Positions 1 through 6,410 of a stretch of DNA of 11,905 nucleotides are shown piece after piece. Numbering within the stretch: the stretch's first letter is position 1; each line of letters begins with the position of its first letter. The notes beneath the pieces were generated by a model. The model worked only from the letters and a program-made list of their open reading frames with translations, was not told where the DNA came from and made no database searches. Source of the stretch: UBA1724 sp963632245. Its GTDB lineage: Bacteria > Verrucomicrobiota > Lentisphaeria > Oligosphaerales > Oligosphaeraceae. The position numbers were made by a program, and so were the translations under genes. The stretch is taken from the NCBI GenBank assembly GCA_963632245.1, contig CAVGTF010000069.1:1-11905 (forward strand), in the 5' to 3' direction.

Positions 1-400
1 GTACGACGCCCTTCTCTATGACCACGCCGGCTCCGATATGGCAGCTGGCGGGCACCGTTGCGGTGGCATCGATGACGGCGGTGGGATGGATTCCGGGGGC
101 ATACTGCACGGGCGGAAGAGTAAAGGCCTCGACCACGCTAGTAAAGGCATTGGAGGGGTCGTCGCAGTAGACCCATGCACGGCCCTCGGGGGGCTCCACC
201 TGGTAGTCTTGGGGAACGAGGACCACGCCGGCGCGGGAGTTCGGCACCTGGTCGCGATACTTGTCGTTGCCCAGGAAGGAGACATCGCTCTCGGTGGACT
301 CGCTTAGGGACGCCACACCCTGGAGGGGCCTGGCGGAGTTACCCACAAGACGGCCCTTCGCCAACTGCGCGATCTCCTCTGCGGTCTTCTGAATCAACAT
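1..400 (-). CDS. lpxD: UDP-3-O-acylglucosamine N-acyltransferase LpxD (partial, C-terminus off window)
   Basis: LpxD adds the second 3-hydroxyacyl chain (N-linked) to UDP-3-O-acylglucosamine, the third step of lipid A synthesis in the cytoplasm. The minus strand from an ATG at 400 is open for 133 codons to the window edge. Residues 1-100 fit the LpxD N-terminal uridine-binding domain, including DVSFLGNDKY at 39-48. At 103 the left-handed beta-helix begins: GIHPTAVIDATATVPASC and HIGAGVVIEKGV are hexapeptide repeats. About two thirds of a normal ~340-residue protein is missing. The start is supported by GAGGAG 9 nt upstream, one of the few good Shine-Dalgarno sites in the window. It lies 69 bp downstream of skp on the same strand, the common skp-lpxD order. 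Family call secure; LpxA is unlikely because it lacks this N-terminal domain. Confidence 0.95.
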   Translation of the reverse strand, partial: MLIQKTAEEIAQLAKGRLVGNSARPLQGVASLSESTESDVSFLGNDKYRDQVPNSRAGVVLVPQDYQVEPPEGRAWVYCDDPSNAFTSVVEAFTLPPVQYAPGIHPTAVIDATATVPASCHIGAGVVIEKGVV

Positions 401-445
401 GTGCGTTCTCTCCTCAATGCAAAAATTGTCTCTGGATAAAACAGA

Positions 446-460
446 AGGGGGAAGTCCCCT
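446..460 (-). terminator. weak hairpin between skp and lpxD
   Basis: AGGGG (446-450) and CCCCT (456-460) pair around a 5-nt loop. Read on the minus strand, the hairpin is followed by TTCTGTTTTATCC. It lies 10 bp past the skp stop codon. The 5-bp stem and broken T-run suggest at most a partial terminator or attenuator that would lower lpxD expression relative to skp. It could also simply be a GC-rich spacer. Confidence 0.25.
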
Positions 461-469
461 GCCCCGCTT

Positions 470-1093
470 CTACTTATACTCCTTGTCTGCGGCGGCCTTC
501 TGGAGGCTCTCCAGCTTCGCTTTCGCCTCCGCCTTCTCCGTCTCGTGGCCGGCATTCACCAGCTTCACCACGGCGTCGGTGATCTCCTTGTCCTTGGGAT
601 ACACCAGCAGGACGGGCACGCGATTCATGGTGCGGCCGGAGACCTCGTAGACAAGCTCATAGTTCATCTCGGCGGCATACTTTTCCAGCTGTTTCTGGAG
701 GTCGTCCACCAGGCTCTGCGTGGTGCTCTGCTGTCGGCTGTCCATCTCACTGACGGCCTGCTGGCGATAGCGGAGGATCTCCTCCTGCTTCTGCTCGAGG
801 CGGGCGCCCAACACATTCACCTTATTGAGGGCCTCCTGCTTGGCGGCGTCACCCAGGAGATCATTACGGGAGTCCGCCTGCGCCTGCTGGAATTCCTTGC
901 GGCTATTCTCGAACTCGCCGCGCAGGACCTCCATGCCCGTCATGAAATTCTGGCGCTCTTCCTCGAAGCGGATATTCTCGCTGATGGTCTTGTAATATTC
1001 GTTGAAGACGGTCTCCATGTTGATGTAGGCCACATTCTGGGCCATGGCAACGGAGGCCACCAGGAGAAGAGCAGAGGCGAAGAGGCTTTTCAT
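470..1093 (-). CDS. skp: Skp/OmpH-family periplasmic chaperone
   Basis: Predicted 207-residue periplasmic chaperone of the Skp/OmpH family. In the characterised homologue a trimer holds unfolded outer-membrane proteins in transit from Sec to the BAM complex. A signal peptide is clear: MKSLFASALLLVASVAMA, probable cleavage after A18. The mature protein begins NVAYINMETVF, the usual short strand. Residues 40-140 form a long charged, Gln/Glu-rich helical region (the Skp tentacles), and the chain returns with VLLVYPKDKEITDAVVKLVN (161-180). A lysine/glutamate-rich tail follows (184-207). The open frame continues upstream into the assembly gap, but the ATG at 1093 is chosen because it starts the signal peptide directly. 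No Shine-Dalgarno is visible. lpxD follows. bamA, often directly upstream of skp, is not seen; an N-gap lies 90 bp upstream. Confidence 0.9.
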   Translation of the reverse strand: MKSLFASALLLVASVAMAQNVAYINMETVFNEYYKTISENIRFEEERQNFMTGMEVLRGEFENSRKEFQQAQADSRNDLLGDAAKQEALNKVNVLGARLEQKQEEILRYRQQAVSEMDSRQQSTTQSLVDDLQKQLEKYAAEMNYELVYEVSGRTMNRVPVLLVYPKDKEITDAVVKLVNAGHETEKAEAKAKLESLQKAAADKEYK

Positions 1094-1322
1094 GGGCAAA
1101 AATTGCAAAAAAAGGGGACCTGAATGAAAGAAGATTGTCCGTGGTGAAATACCGAAATGCAGGATTTCGGAGCCAGAGAAATCNNNNNNNNNNNNNNNNN
1201 NGGGTAATGTAATCCCCCACGCCACCATTGTCCCCTTCAATATTTCGGAATACGAAAATTCCCCGGCCAAATAATTCGCATTTGCCGGGCAGATCCAAAG
1301 AATTGGGGCCCCAGCATCGCCC
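1094..1322. other. intergenic region with an assembly gap (18 N at 1184-1201)
   Basis: This 229-bp stretch between skp and the YkgJ gene has no convincing gene. Bases 1184-1201 are undetermined, so the two sides are joined by scaffolding rather than sequence. On the skp side a perfect 7-bp inverted repeat, CCGAAAT/ATTTCGG with a 5-nt loop (1152-1170), would lie in the skp leader. On the other side is a terminator-like hairpin listed separately. The true gap length may be longer than 18 bases. Confidence 0.85.
1253..1289 (-). terminator. candidate intrinsic terminator after the YkgJ gene
   Basis: CCCGGC-C-AAAT (1262-1272) pairs with ATTTGCCGGG (1280-1289). This gives ten base pairs with one bulged base and a 7-nt loop. 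Read on the minus strand it is followed by GGAATTTTCG, a short T-run. It lies about 35 bp past the YkgJ stop and could end the protease-dgkA-ykgJ transcript. The T-tract is weak, so termination is plausible rather than certain. Confidence 0.4.
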
Positions 1323-1670
1323 TTATGGCGCATCTCCACTCCAGCTTCCCTGGCAGAGATGCTGTTGTTCGGGGATAGTCTGCCAGCGATAGGGGTAGTC
1401 GCGGCACTTCTGGGGTTTGACGGGATGGATGGCGCAGCGGTTTTCGGGCGTCAAGAAGATGCAGGCGCCGTCGAGCTGTTCCTGGAAGACCAGTCCCTTT
1501 CGATCGAGAGCCAGACGGGTATACTTCTGGATCAATTCATCCTCGGAGATCCCCAGGAAGCGTGCGATTTGTGCGCCCTCCTGGGGGACATACCGCACAA
1601 TCCCCTCCCAGCGGCAGCAATTGCCGCAACACCGGCAATGAAAGACCCGCGGTTCCTCCGACACGCCCAC
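1323..1670 (-). CDS. YkgJ-family cysteine-cluster protein (putative Zn/Fe-chelating domain)
   Basis: A 115-residue protein of the YkgJ (formerly UPF0153) cysteine-cluster family, whose members are thought to bind zinc or an iron-sulfur centre; the biochemical role is unknown. Visible ligands: C12, C14, C15, C18 and C19 in FHCRCCGNCC, then C70 in GACIFL, C79 in ENRCAIHPVKPQKCRDYPY, C89, and C106 near the end. The spacing CxxCGxCC...C...C.IH...P..C...P is diagnostic. Start choice is open. The GTG at 1670 has GGGGAG only about 3 nt away, whereas an in-frame GTG at 1664 has the same motif at about 9 nt, which is better spacing and would shorten the protein by two residues. It starts 18 bp after dgkA and is very likely co-transcribed with it. 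Confidence 0.88.
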   Translation of the reverse strand: MGVSEEPRVFHCRCCGNCCRWEGIVRYVPQEGAQIARFLGISEDELIQKYTRLALDRKGLVFQEQLDGACIFLTPENRCAIHPVKPQKCRDYPYRWQTIPEQQHLCQGSWSGDAP

Positions 1671-1688
1671 ACACTCCCCCGCGCGACG

Positions 1689-2069
1689 CTACGGCTTCTG
1701 CAGGAAGTACTTCACTACCTGAAAGGCGGCACTCCCCCAGACAATCACATTCACCAGGCAGACCAGCAGAACGCCAGCGCCCGCCAGGTCCTTCGCCTTC
1801 TTTGCCAACGGATTTTTTTCAGGCGAAAGAATATTCACCGCGTTTTCCACAGCGGTATTCATGACCTCCATGGTAGGCAGGCAGAGCCACGAGACCGTCA
1901 GGAGCACCCGCCACAAGAGATCCAGTCCCGGCATGAACCACGCGAAGGGCAGCACCACCACGCCAATGACCAGTTCCTGCCGGAAAGCGGTCTCTTGGAA
2001 GGCGTCCACGAGGCCGTGGAAGGCGTTTGTGAGGGACGCCTTGAGGTGGCGCAACCCAAGAAAGTCCAT
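1689..2069 (-). CDS. dgkA: diacylglycerol kinase, DgkA family
   Basis: A 126-residue inner-membrane kinase, close to the ~120 residues normal for this family. It uses ATP to phosphorylate diacylglycerol (or undecaprenol in some relatives), returning lipid to phosphatidate. Key residues are in place: AFRQE (28-32), MEVMNTAVENAVN (67-79) with the two glutamates corresponding to E69 and E76 of the E. coli enzyme, and AKDLAGAGVLL (92-102) corresponding to the AKD-G-A motif. Three hydrophobic spans at about 33-50, 52-69 and 97-119 match the known topology. It sits 48 bp after the Do protease and 18 bp before the YkgJ gene. The leader is pyrimidine-rich with no Shine-Dalgarno. Lipid versus undecaprenol specificity cannot be read from sequence; the Gram-negative setting favours diacylglycerol. 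Confidence 0.93.
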   Translation of the reverse strand: MDFLGLRHLKASLTNAFHGLVDAFQETAFRQELVIGVVVLPFAWFMPGLDLLWRVLLTVSWLCLPTMEVMNTAVENAVNILSPEKNPLAKKAKDLAGAGVLLVCLVNVIVWGSAAFQVVKYFLQKP

Positions 2070-2117
2070 GGGGAAAAGAAAGAAGAGAAAATAGCCCTTG
2101 GGGGTTCCAGCGGTCGT

Positions 2118-3488
2118 CTAGTGGAGCAGGAACTTCGCCACTTCCACGGGCATCTTCATTGCCGAGGAGAGGAAGACGGCGTAACGCCACTGTCCCGCGG
2201 CGCTGCCACGGAGCATCTGCACCAGATCCGCCTTGGTAGGCGACTCCTTGTCGCCACACTGCAATACTATATCTCCCCTGCGTAGCACCTGGCGCCATTG
2301 GGCCGCGTGGACGCCCCAGGGGGTCTCCGGCAACACCTGGCTAATCACCACGCCCGTCTCGCCGTGGGTGAGATCCAAGGCATGGCGGAGAGCGTCATTG
2401 AGCTCCACGAGCTCCAGTCCCAGGCGGGTCTTCAACAGCAGGGCATCCGGGAGGGGCTCCAGAGTCACCTCCAGGGTCCCGCGGGAGGTCTCCAGGGACA
2501 CCGTGTCGCCCGCTTTCAGTCCCCAGATCGCGCGCCCAAGATCTGCGGGTCGGAGGGTCTTTTCGCCATTGACAGCGAGGATCCGGTCACCCGACAGGAC
2601 GCCGGCCTTTGCCAACGGGGACTCCGGGAGGATCTCCGGGAGGGGGATTCCGGGCTGGTCATCGGCCTCCAGGACGACATCCGGGGGGAGTCCCATCCAC
2701 GCATCGGCAAAATGGGAGGGCTTCAGCCAATAGGAGAGGAAGCGCTCGATGTGAGAAAGCGGAATTGCGAAGCCGATGCCCTGCGCATCTGCGCGAATGG
2801 CCTGGTTGATGCCCACCAGATCGCCATCCAGATTCACCAGCGGTCCGCCAGAGTTTCCGGGATTGATGGCGGCGTCAGTCTGGAGGAGTTCCTCGAAATT
2901 GACATCGCCTTCCCGGAAAGAACGGTTCAGCGCGGAGAGGACGCCGGTGGAGACGGATTGCCCCAGTCCGAAGGGATTTCCGATGGCGATGACGGTCTCG
3001 CCCAGGTAGAGGTCCTCGGAGGCCGCGAAGTGCGCGGGCGTCAAGGAGAGGTCCTTACCCGTCAGACGCAACAGGCAGAGGTCGTTCTCCACATCGTATC
3101 CCACGACCTCGGCGCCTGCGGCAGTGCCATCCCATAGCTGGATCTGGAGGGAGGAGGCGCGTCGGACCACGTGGTAGTTGGTGACCACCAGCCCCCGCGC
3201 ATCAATCACGACTCCGGAGCCCAGAGGCGCGAACTGCGTGAGGACGCGACTGGGCCGCTGGAAGAAGTCGGTGAAGAAGAGGCTGAAGGGGTCGTTGACC
3301 TGGAGGATCTGCTGGGTGGTGCCTATGCTGACGACCCAGGGGAGCGCCTTCCGCACCGCCTGAACCGTCGGGGTCATGCGGGCATCCGAGGGCGGCGGGG
3401 GCTGCGGCGATGCCAAAAGGGAATTCACGAGAATTCCTGCCGTCAGCAGGAAAAGCGGGAATCTTCGGGATATGAACGAGTTACACAT
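2118..3488 (-). CDS. htrA: Do/HtrA-type periplasmic serine protease with two PDZ domains
   Basis: A 456-residue secreted protease of the DegP/DegQ (S1C) family, close to the usual ~450-475. It degrades or refolds misfolded envelope proteins. An N-terminal signal peptide (FPLFLLTAGILVNSLLA, about 10-26) is followed by a proline-rich linker. The trypsin-like domain spans about 40-255 with a complete triad: H106 in TNYHVV, D136 in ENDLCLLR and S213 in NPGNSGGPLVN. PDZ1 covers about 261-345 (SPLAKAGVLSGDRILAVNG). A more divergent PDZ2 covers about 353-440 (RRGDIVLQCGDKESP). The 62-82 stretch after the first strands (NDPFSLFFTDFFQRP) fits the LA loop of Do proteases. No Shine-Dalgarno is visible at the ATG. 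It heads a run with dgkA and the YkgJ gene. DegP versus DegQ cannot be decided. Confidence 0.94.
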   Translation of the reverse strand: MCNSFISRRFPLFLLTAGILVNSLLASPQPPPPSDARMTPTVQAVRKALPWVVSIGTTQQILQVNDPFSLFFTDFFQRPSRVLTQFAPLGSGVVIDARGLVVTNYHVVRRASSLQIQLWDGTAAGAEVVGYDVENDLCLLRLTGKDLSLTPAHFAASEDLYLGETVIAIGNPFGLGQSVSTGVLSALNRSFREGDVNFEELLQTDAAINPGNSGGPLVNLDGDLVGINQAIRADAQGIGFAIPLSHIERFLSYWLKPSHFADAWMGLPPDVVLEADDQPGIPLPEILPESPLAKAGVLSGDRILAVNGEKTLRPADLGRAIWGLKAGDTVSLETSRGTLEVTLEPLPDALLLKTRLGLELVELNDALRHALDLTHGETGVVISQVLPETPWGVHAAQWRQVLRRGDIVLQCGDKESPTKADLVQMLRGSAAGQWRYAVFLSSAMKMPVEVAKFLLH

Positions 3489-3695
3489 ATTCGACCATCA
3501 TATTGAGACGCCTGAACAAACGGGACGGCCGGAGATGCCACCCGCGCCAAGCAACGGTTGCGCATACGACACGGCCAGAAATCTAAGGTTCCAGGACACT
3601 GTTGAGCACCCAATGCTGCGCAACGCCGCAAAAGAAAACAACGAAAGGACGGGGACTGCCGCCCCCGCTTCCCCCACTACGATGCTGGCGCATCA
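3489..3695. other. divergent intergenic DNA, 5' side of the protease gene
   Basis: No gene is supported here. It separates the divergently transcribed protease and DUF2851 genes, so promoters for one or both probably lie in it, but I found no convincing -35/-10 pair. At 3643-3675 there is an inverted copy of a GC-rich module also seen at 10152-10182: the reverse strand reads GCGGGGGCGGCAG then TCCCCGTCCTTT. Confidence 0.6.
3643..3675 (-). repeat. GC module with GGGGC-rich core (inverted copy)
   Basis: The reverse complement reads GCGGGGGCGGCAG followed by TCCCCGTCCTTTCG. It nearly matches 10155-10180, which reads GCGGGGGCGGCAG followed by CCCCAGTCCTTTGG. A related block lies at 9997-10033. 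In the plus-oriented copies the core can fold as GGGGC-GGCA-GCCCC. It is part of the dispersed intergenic repeat system of this window. Confidence 0.55.
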
Positions 3696-3847
3696 TAAGT
3701 ACTTAGCAATTAGTGAGCTAGTGGCTAGTTAGAAGGTGCCGCAGGCGCTCTTCCGCGGTGTAGAGCCACGATACATGCGGCCAATGATGCAGCGCGCCGC
3801 AGGCGGTCCTAACCTACTCCCTCCTACCTTCTCCCTACTCCCTACTT
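3696..3847 (+). repeat. modular repeat: TAG-type leader, hairpin element, inverted GTAGGGA leader
   Basis: 3696-3716 is identical over 21 nt to 9860-9880 and starts TAAGTACTTAGC. It continues as TAG/TAA-rich DNA to 3730. From 3733 the hairpin-element flank begins (AAGGTGCCGCAGG, CGCTCTTCCGC), identical over 24 nt to 10234-10257. The following CCGC...GCGG stem with TGTA/TACA (about 3753-3780) differs in sequence from other copies. 3811-3845 is pyrimidine-rich; its reverse strand is the GTAGGGAGTAGGGAG leader seen at 10039-10065. So two leader types flank one hairpin block in opposite orientation. The pyrimidine-rich end abuts the DUF2851 start codon and therefore also serves as that gene's leader. 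Confidence 0.75.
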
Positions 3848-5197
3848 ATGACTTTGTTTCCTCAGCACGAACGCCTTCTGCAGATCATCTGGAATGAGCG
3901 AATGCTCTGCGCGCATCCGCGCTGTCAGGACGGCACGCTACTGCGGGTGCTCTCTGGCGGTCTCTGGAATCGCGGCAGTGGCCCGGACTTCCAGGGGGCC
4001 GCACTGTTGCTGGGGGAGCGTCTTGTGCGTGGCGATATAGAGATCCACCGGAAGTCCTCGGACTGGTTTGCACATGGTCACCACCGGGATCCCGCCTACG
4101 GGAAGGTAATTCTCCATGCCGTCTGGGAGGACGACATGCCCGGTGCCACGGGGCTCCCCACACTAATCCTGGAGGGCCAGCTTCTTTCCAGCTGGCAGGA
4201 GTTCCTCGCTTCCGTGGAGGCCGCATGGTATCCCCATGCACGGGAGATCCCGCCCGGCGGATGCGCGCTGCGATGGGCCCTCACCGACGACCAACAGCTC
4301 CGGGAAATCCTCACCGCCGCCGGCACTACGCGCTTCCAACGGCACGGCCGGCGAATGCTCCAGCGGGGAATGGACATCGGTCTGGAACAGGCACTCTACG
4401 AAAAGATCCTGGATGCCATGGGATACGCCGCCAACCGCGAGGCCTTCCGGATCCTGGCAAAAGAACTGCCCGTGGCACGACTCCAGAGCATGTCACCCGA
4501 TCGCGATGGACTGCTGGCGGTCTTCCTGGGGGTATCGGGACTCCTCCCGGATCCCACCCGGGAGCCCGTCCTGCCGGAATTGCGCGCATGGGTCACCAGT
4601 GCCTGGGGACGATGGTGGCAGAGCGGACTGGAACGACTGGATCTCCCCTGGAAACACAACGGCGTGCGACCCATGAATAGCGTCTTCCGACGAGTCGCAG
4701 GTGCCGCACTCTGGCTGCATCAATGCCAATGCCGTCCCCTCAATTGGCTAGAGCAATGCGCAAAATCGCCCTCCCCCGATGCCCTCCAAAAGGCGCTCAT
4801 GATGCCCCTGGCAGACGACGCGCCCTGGAATCACTGCCGGGACTTCCAGCACGCACTCCCCAAGCCCGCCGCACTCCTGGGCACCGATCGCCGACGCGAT
4901 CTGCTCCAGAATGTGCTCCTGCCCTTCCTGGCCGCCAAGGCCGAGATGGAGGGACGCGAGGAGCTCCTCCTACGTATCCGGCAAGTCTGGGAGGCCCTCC
5001 CGCGACTCCAGGAAAACCACCTGATGGGAAACGCGATCTGCCGCTTCCTCACCCCGCCCTCGCGCTGGCGCGAACTCCTCGACGGCGCCGCACAACAACA
5101 GGGCATCATGGATATCTTCCAGAACTTCTGCCTCGCCCTCGACCATAACTGCGACGAATGCCCCTTCAGCAATCGGAGCGAAAGCCCCGATTGCTGA
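3848..5197 (+). CDS. DUF2851 family protein
   Basis: A 449-residue conserved protein of unknown function. The N-terminal block is strongly diagnostic for DUF2851: SGGLWNRGSGPDFQGA (36-51), RGDIEIHRKSSDWFAHGHH (61-79), then DPAYGKVILHAVW (81-93). The rest is helical with many Trp and Arg residues, ending in a cysteine cluster (NFCLALDHNCDECPF) as in relatives. There is no signal peptide, so it is probably cytoplasmic. The invariant PD...E-x-H pattern (P46-D47, E65-x-H67) resembles a PD-(D/E)xK nuclease core with His in the Lys position; this is my speculation, not a known assignment. The ATG at 3848 has no Shine-Dalgarno and is preceded by CT-rich DNA. It stands alone, divergent from the protease and convergent with argB. 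A hairpin overlaps its stop codon. Confidence 0.87.
   Translation: MTLFPQHERLLQIIWNERMLCAHPRCQDGTLLRVLSGGLWNRGSGPDFQGAALLLGERLVRGDIEIHRKSSDWFAHGHHRDPAYGKVILHAVWEDDMPGATGLPTLILEGQLLSSWQEFLASVEAAWYPHAREIPPGGCALRWALTDDQQLREILTAAGTTRFQRHGRRMLQRGMDIGLEQALYEKILDAMGYAANREAFRILAKELPVARLQSMSPDRDGLLAVFLGVSGLLPDPTREPVLPELRAWVTSAWGRWWQSGLERLDLPWKHNGVRPMNSVFRRVAGAALWLHQCQCRPLNWLEQCAKSPSPDALQKALMMPLADDAPWNHCRDFQHALPKPAALLGTDRRRDLLQNVLLPFLAAKAEMEGREELLLRIRQVWEALPRLQENHLMGNAICRFLTPPSRWRELLDGAAQQQGIMDIFQNFCLALDHNCDECPFSNRSESPDC
5168..5195 (+). other. 9-bp hairpin across the DUF2851 stop codon
   Basis: AGCAATCGG (5168-5176) and CCGATTGCT (5187-5195) are perfect inverted repeats. The 10-nt loop can form two further GC pairs closed by a GAAA tetraloop. 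The last base of the stem is the first base of the TGA stop. There is no T-tract after it. It may protect the 3' end or stall polymerase, or be a relic of repeat insertion that supplied the last codons (SNRSESPDC). Confidence 0.6.
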
Positions 5198-5242
5198 ATG
5201 AGGAATGAGGAGTTTCGGCCGCTCTGCAGTGGGCCTTGTCGC
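5197..5242 (+). repeat. AATGAGG-type module, copy 1
   Basis: A 46-nt segment starting AATGAGGAATGAGGAGTT and ending GCAGTGGGCCTTGTCGC. It is present again in reverse orientation at 10375-10420 with three mismatches. It begins on the last base of the DUF2851 stop codon. The centre can pair as GGCC...GGCC. The two copies flank argB, the ClC gene, ddl and the TRL gene. Confidence 0.85.
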
Positions 5243-5336
5243 CGCGTTCCGCCTCGCCAAACCGCTGGCGGGCGCGAGGTTACGCCCGCAGTTATAAGTT
5301 AGGAATTATATACTAAACGAGCAATGTGCAATGCAT
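5243..5336. other. convergent intergenic DNA with a hairpin at 5268-5289
   Basis: GCGGGCG (5268-5274) and CGCCCGC (5283-5289) form a perfect 7-bp stem with an 8-nt loop. The following TTATAAGTTAGGAATTATATAC (5292-5313) is AT- and stop-rich, like the other leader modules, but matches none of them closely. No gene is visible. Confidence 0.5.
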
Positions 5337-5379
5337 GGCACCGCCATTTAGGCGAGAGAGCGTCTGCGGCACCGCTTAA
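5337..5379 (-). repeat. hairpin repeat element, diverged inverted copy
   Basis: On the reverse strand it reads GGTGCCGCAGACGCTCTC then TCGCCTAAATGGCGGTGCC. This aligns with the hairpin-element consensus (GGTGCCGCAGGCGCTCTTCC, then a hairpin, then GGCGGTACC). The stem here is only CGCC/GGCG with a TAAAT loop. Confidence 0.6.
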
Positions 5380-5402
5380 ACCTAATTTCTTCTGCCTACG
5401 GC

Positions 5403-5496
5403 GGCACCTGTACCGCGGCGATTGATACGCCGCGGAAGAGCCGCGCAGCGACCAAATAAGCTAGCCACTAGCCACTGACCGCTAGCCACTAATTTT
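5403..5496 (-). repeat. modular repeat: TAG-type leader plus hairpin element (inverted copy)
   Basis: Read on the minus strand, the leader is a chain of GTGGCTAG/GCGGTCA units (5455-5493) starting right at the argB stop codon. ATTTGG and GCGGCTCTTCCGCGG follow. The stem CCGCGGCG/CGCCGCGG (5413-5420 with 5428-5435, 7-nt loop) is perfect over 8 bp but has a different sequence from the stems at 10094 and 10255. It keeps the leader-to-hairpin order seen in the other copies. Confidence 0.7.
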
Positions 5497-6376
5497 AGGG
5501 GAGGATCTGTGTTCCGACGCCCTTTCGAGTGAAGATTTCCAGGAGGAGGGAGTGGCGGAGTCGTCCGTCGATCATGTGGACCTGCCCCACACCGGCGCGG
5601 ATGGCATCGCGGGCGCTGCGGAGTTTAGGGATCATTCCGCCGGCGATGATTCCGGACTGGATCATGGGCTCCACCTCGTCGCAATGGATCGTGGGGATGA
5701 GGCTATTTGGGTCCTTGGGATCCCGAAGGACGCCGGGCACATCGGAGAGGAAGACCAGCTTCCGAACCTTGAGCTCCGAGGCGATCTCGCAGGCGGCCAT
5801 ATCGGCGTTGATATTGAAGACCTCGCCATTCTGGTTGCAGGCCAGCGGCGTGACCACCGGCAGCTGATGCCGTTTGAGCACCCACTGGATCTGGGGCGTA
5901 TCCACATTCACCACCTTTCCCACGTAGCCCAAATCCAGCTCCTCGCCGCTCTTGGGATCGGTGGTACCCAGCTTCTGACAGCGAAGGATATTCTTTCCGG
6001 AGACAGCGAAGGTATCCACGTGCAGATCCTCTTTCAAGAAGCGCACCAGCTCGTGATTCACCACCTCGTGGAGCACGCGGTCCACCACGCGGATGGTGCG
6101 CTCGTCGGTGTAGCGAAGTCCGTTGATGAAGCGGGGCTCCACGCCCTCCGCCGCCAGCGCGGCATTGATCGCCTTTCCGCCGCCGTGGACCACGATGGGC
6201 TTCAGACCCGCCACAGACATGAAAGCGACATCCCGCAACACGTCGTGAGCGCGCTCAATATCCTCCATGGCGCTGCCGCCAAACTTGACCAGCACCGTGC
6301 TGCCGTAGAACTCCTGAAAATAAGGCAGTGCTTCAATCAGCACATCCGCCTTGCCTTGCTCCTGGGAAATGTCCAT
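5495..6376 (-). CDS. argB: acetylglutamate kinase
   Basis: A 293-residue amino-acid kinase that phosphorylates N-acetylglutamate with ATP, the second step of the acetylated arginine pathway, in the cytoplasm. Motifs: LVKFGGSAM (29-37, K31), HGGGKAIN (64-71) for phosphate binding, the N-acetylglutamate region FINGLRYTD (83-91), NINADMAA (188-195), FLSDVPGV (209-216) and GGMIPKL (246-252, K251). It is longer than the 258-residue arginine-insensitive E. coli type. It has the extra N-terminal helix (KADVLIEALPYFQEF, 9-23) typical of hexameric, arginine-inhibited enzymes, so feedback inhibition by arginine is likely. The ATG at 6376 lies 34 bp after the ClC gene on the same strand, so co-transcription is possible though the functions are unrelated. 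There is no Shine-Dalgarno. A TAG-type repeat begins at its stop codon. Confidence 0.96.
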   Translation of the reverse strand: MDISQEQGKADVLIEALPYFQEFYGSTVLVKFGGSAMEDIERAHDVLRDVAFMSVAGLKPIVVHGGGKAINAALAAEGVEPRFINGLRYTDERTIRVVDRVLHEVVNHELVRFLKEDLHVDTFAVSGKNILRCQKLGTTDPKSGEELDLGYVGKVVNVDTPQIQWVLKRHQLPVVTPLACNQNGEVFNINADMAACEIASELKVRKLVFLSDVPGVLRDPKDPNSLIPTIHCDEVEPMIQSGIIAGGMIPKLRSARDAIRAGVGQVHMIDGRLRHSLLLEIFTRKGVGTQILP

Positions 6377-6410
6377 GGGTTTTCGCTGTGTATTTGAATG
6401 GAAAGATGAT

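Noticed and set aside
545..1123. 192-codon open frame on the plus strand opposite skp
   Set aside because: It is antisense to a clear Skp protein, rich in Leu/His/Gly as expected for an antisense reading of helical coding DNA, and matches no family I know.
1094..1339. N-terminal extension of skp through the N-gap
   Set aside because: The extension precedes a complete signal peptide and includes undetermined bases. The ATG at 1093 gives the normal Skp length.
3376..3732. 118-codon open frame overlapping the protease start and leader
   Set aside because: It begins antisense within the protease signal peptide, ends in a repeat leader and has no recognisable domain or ribosome-binding site.
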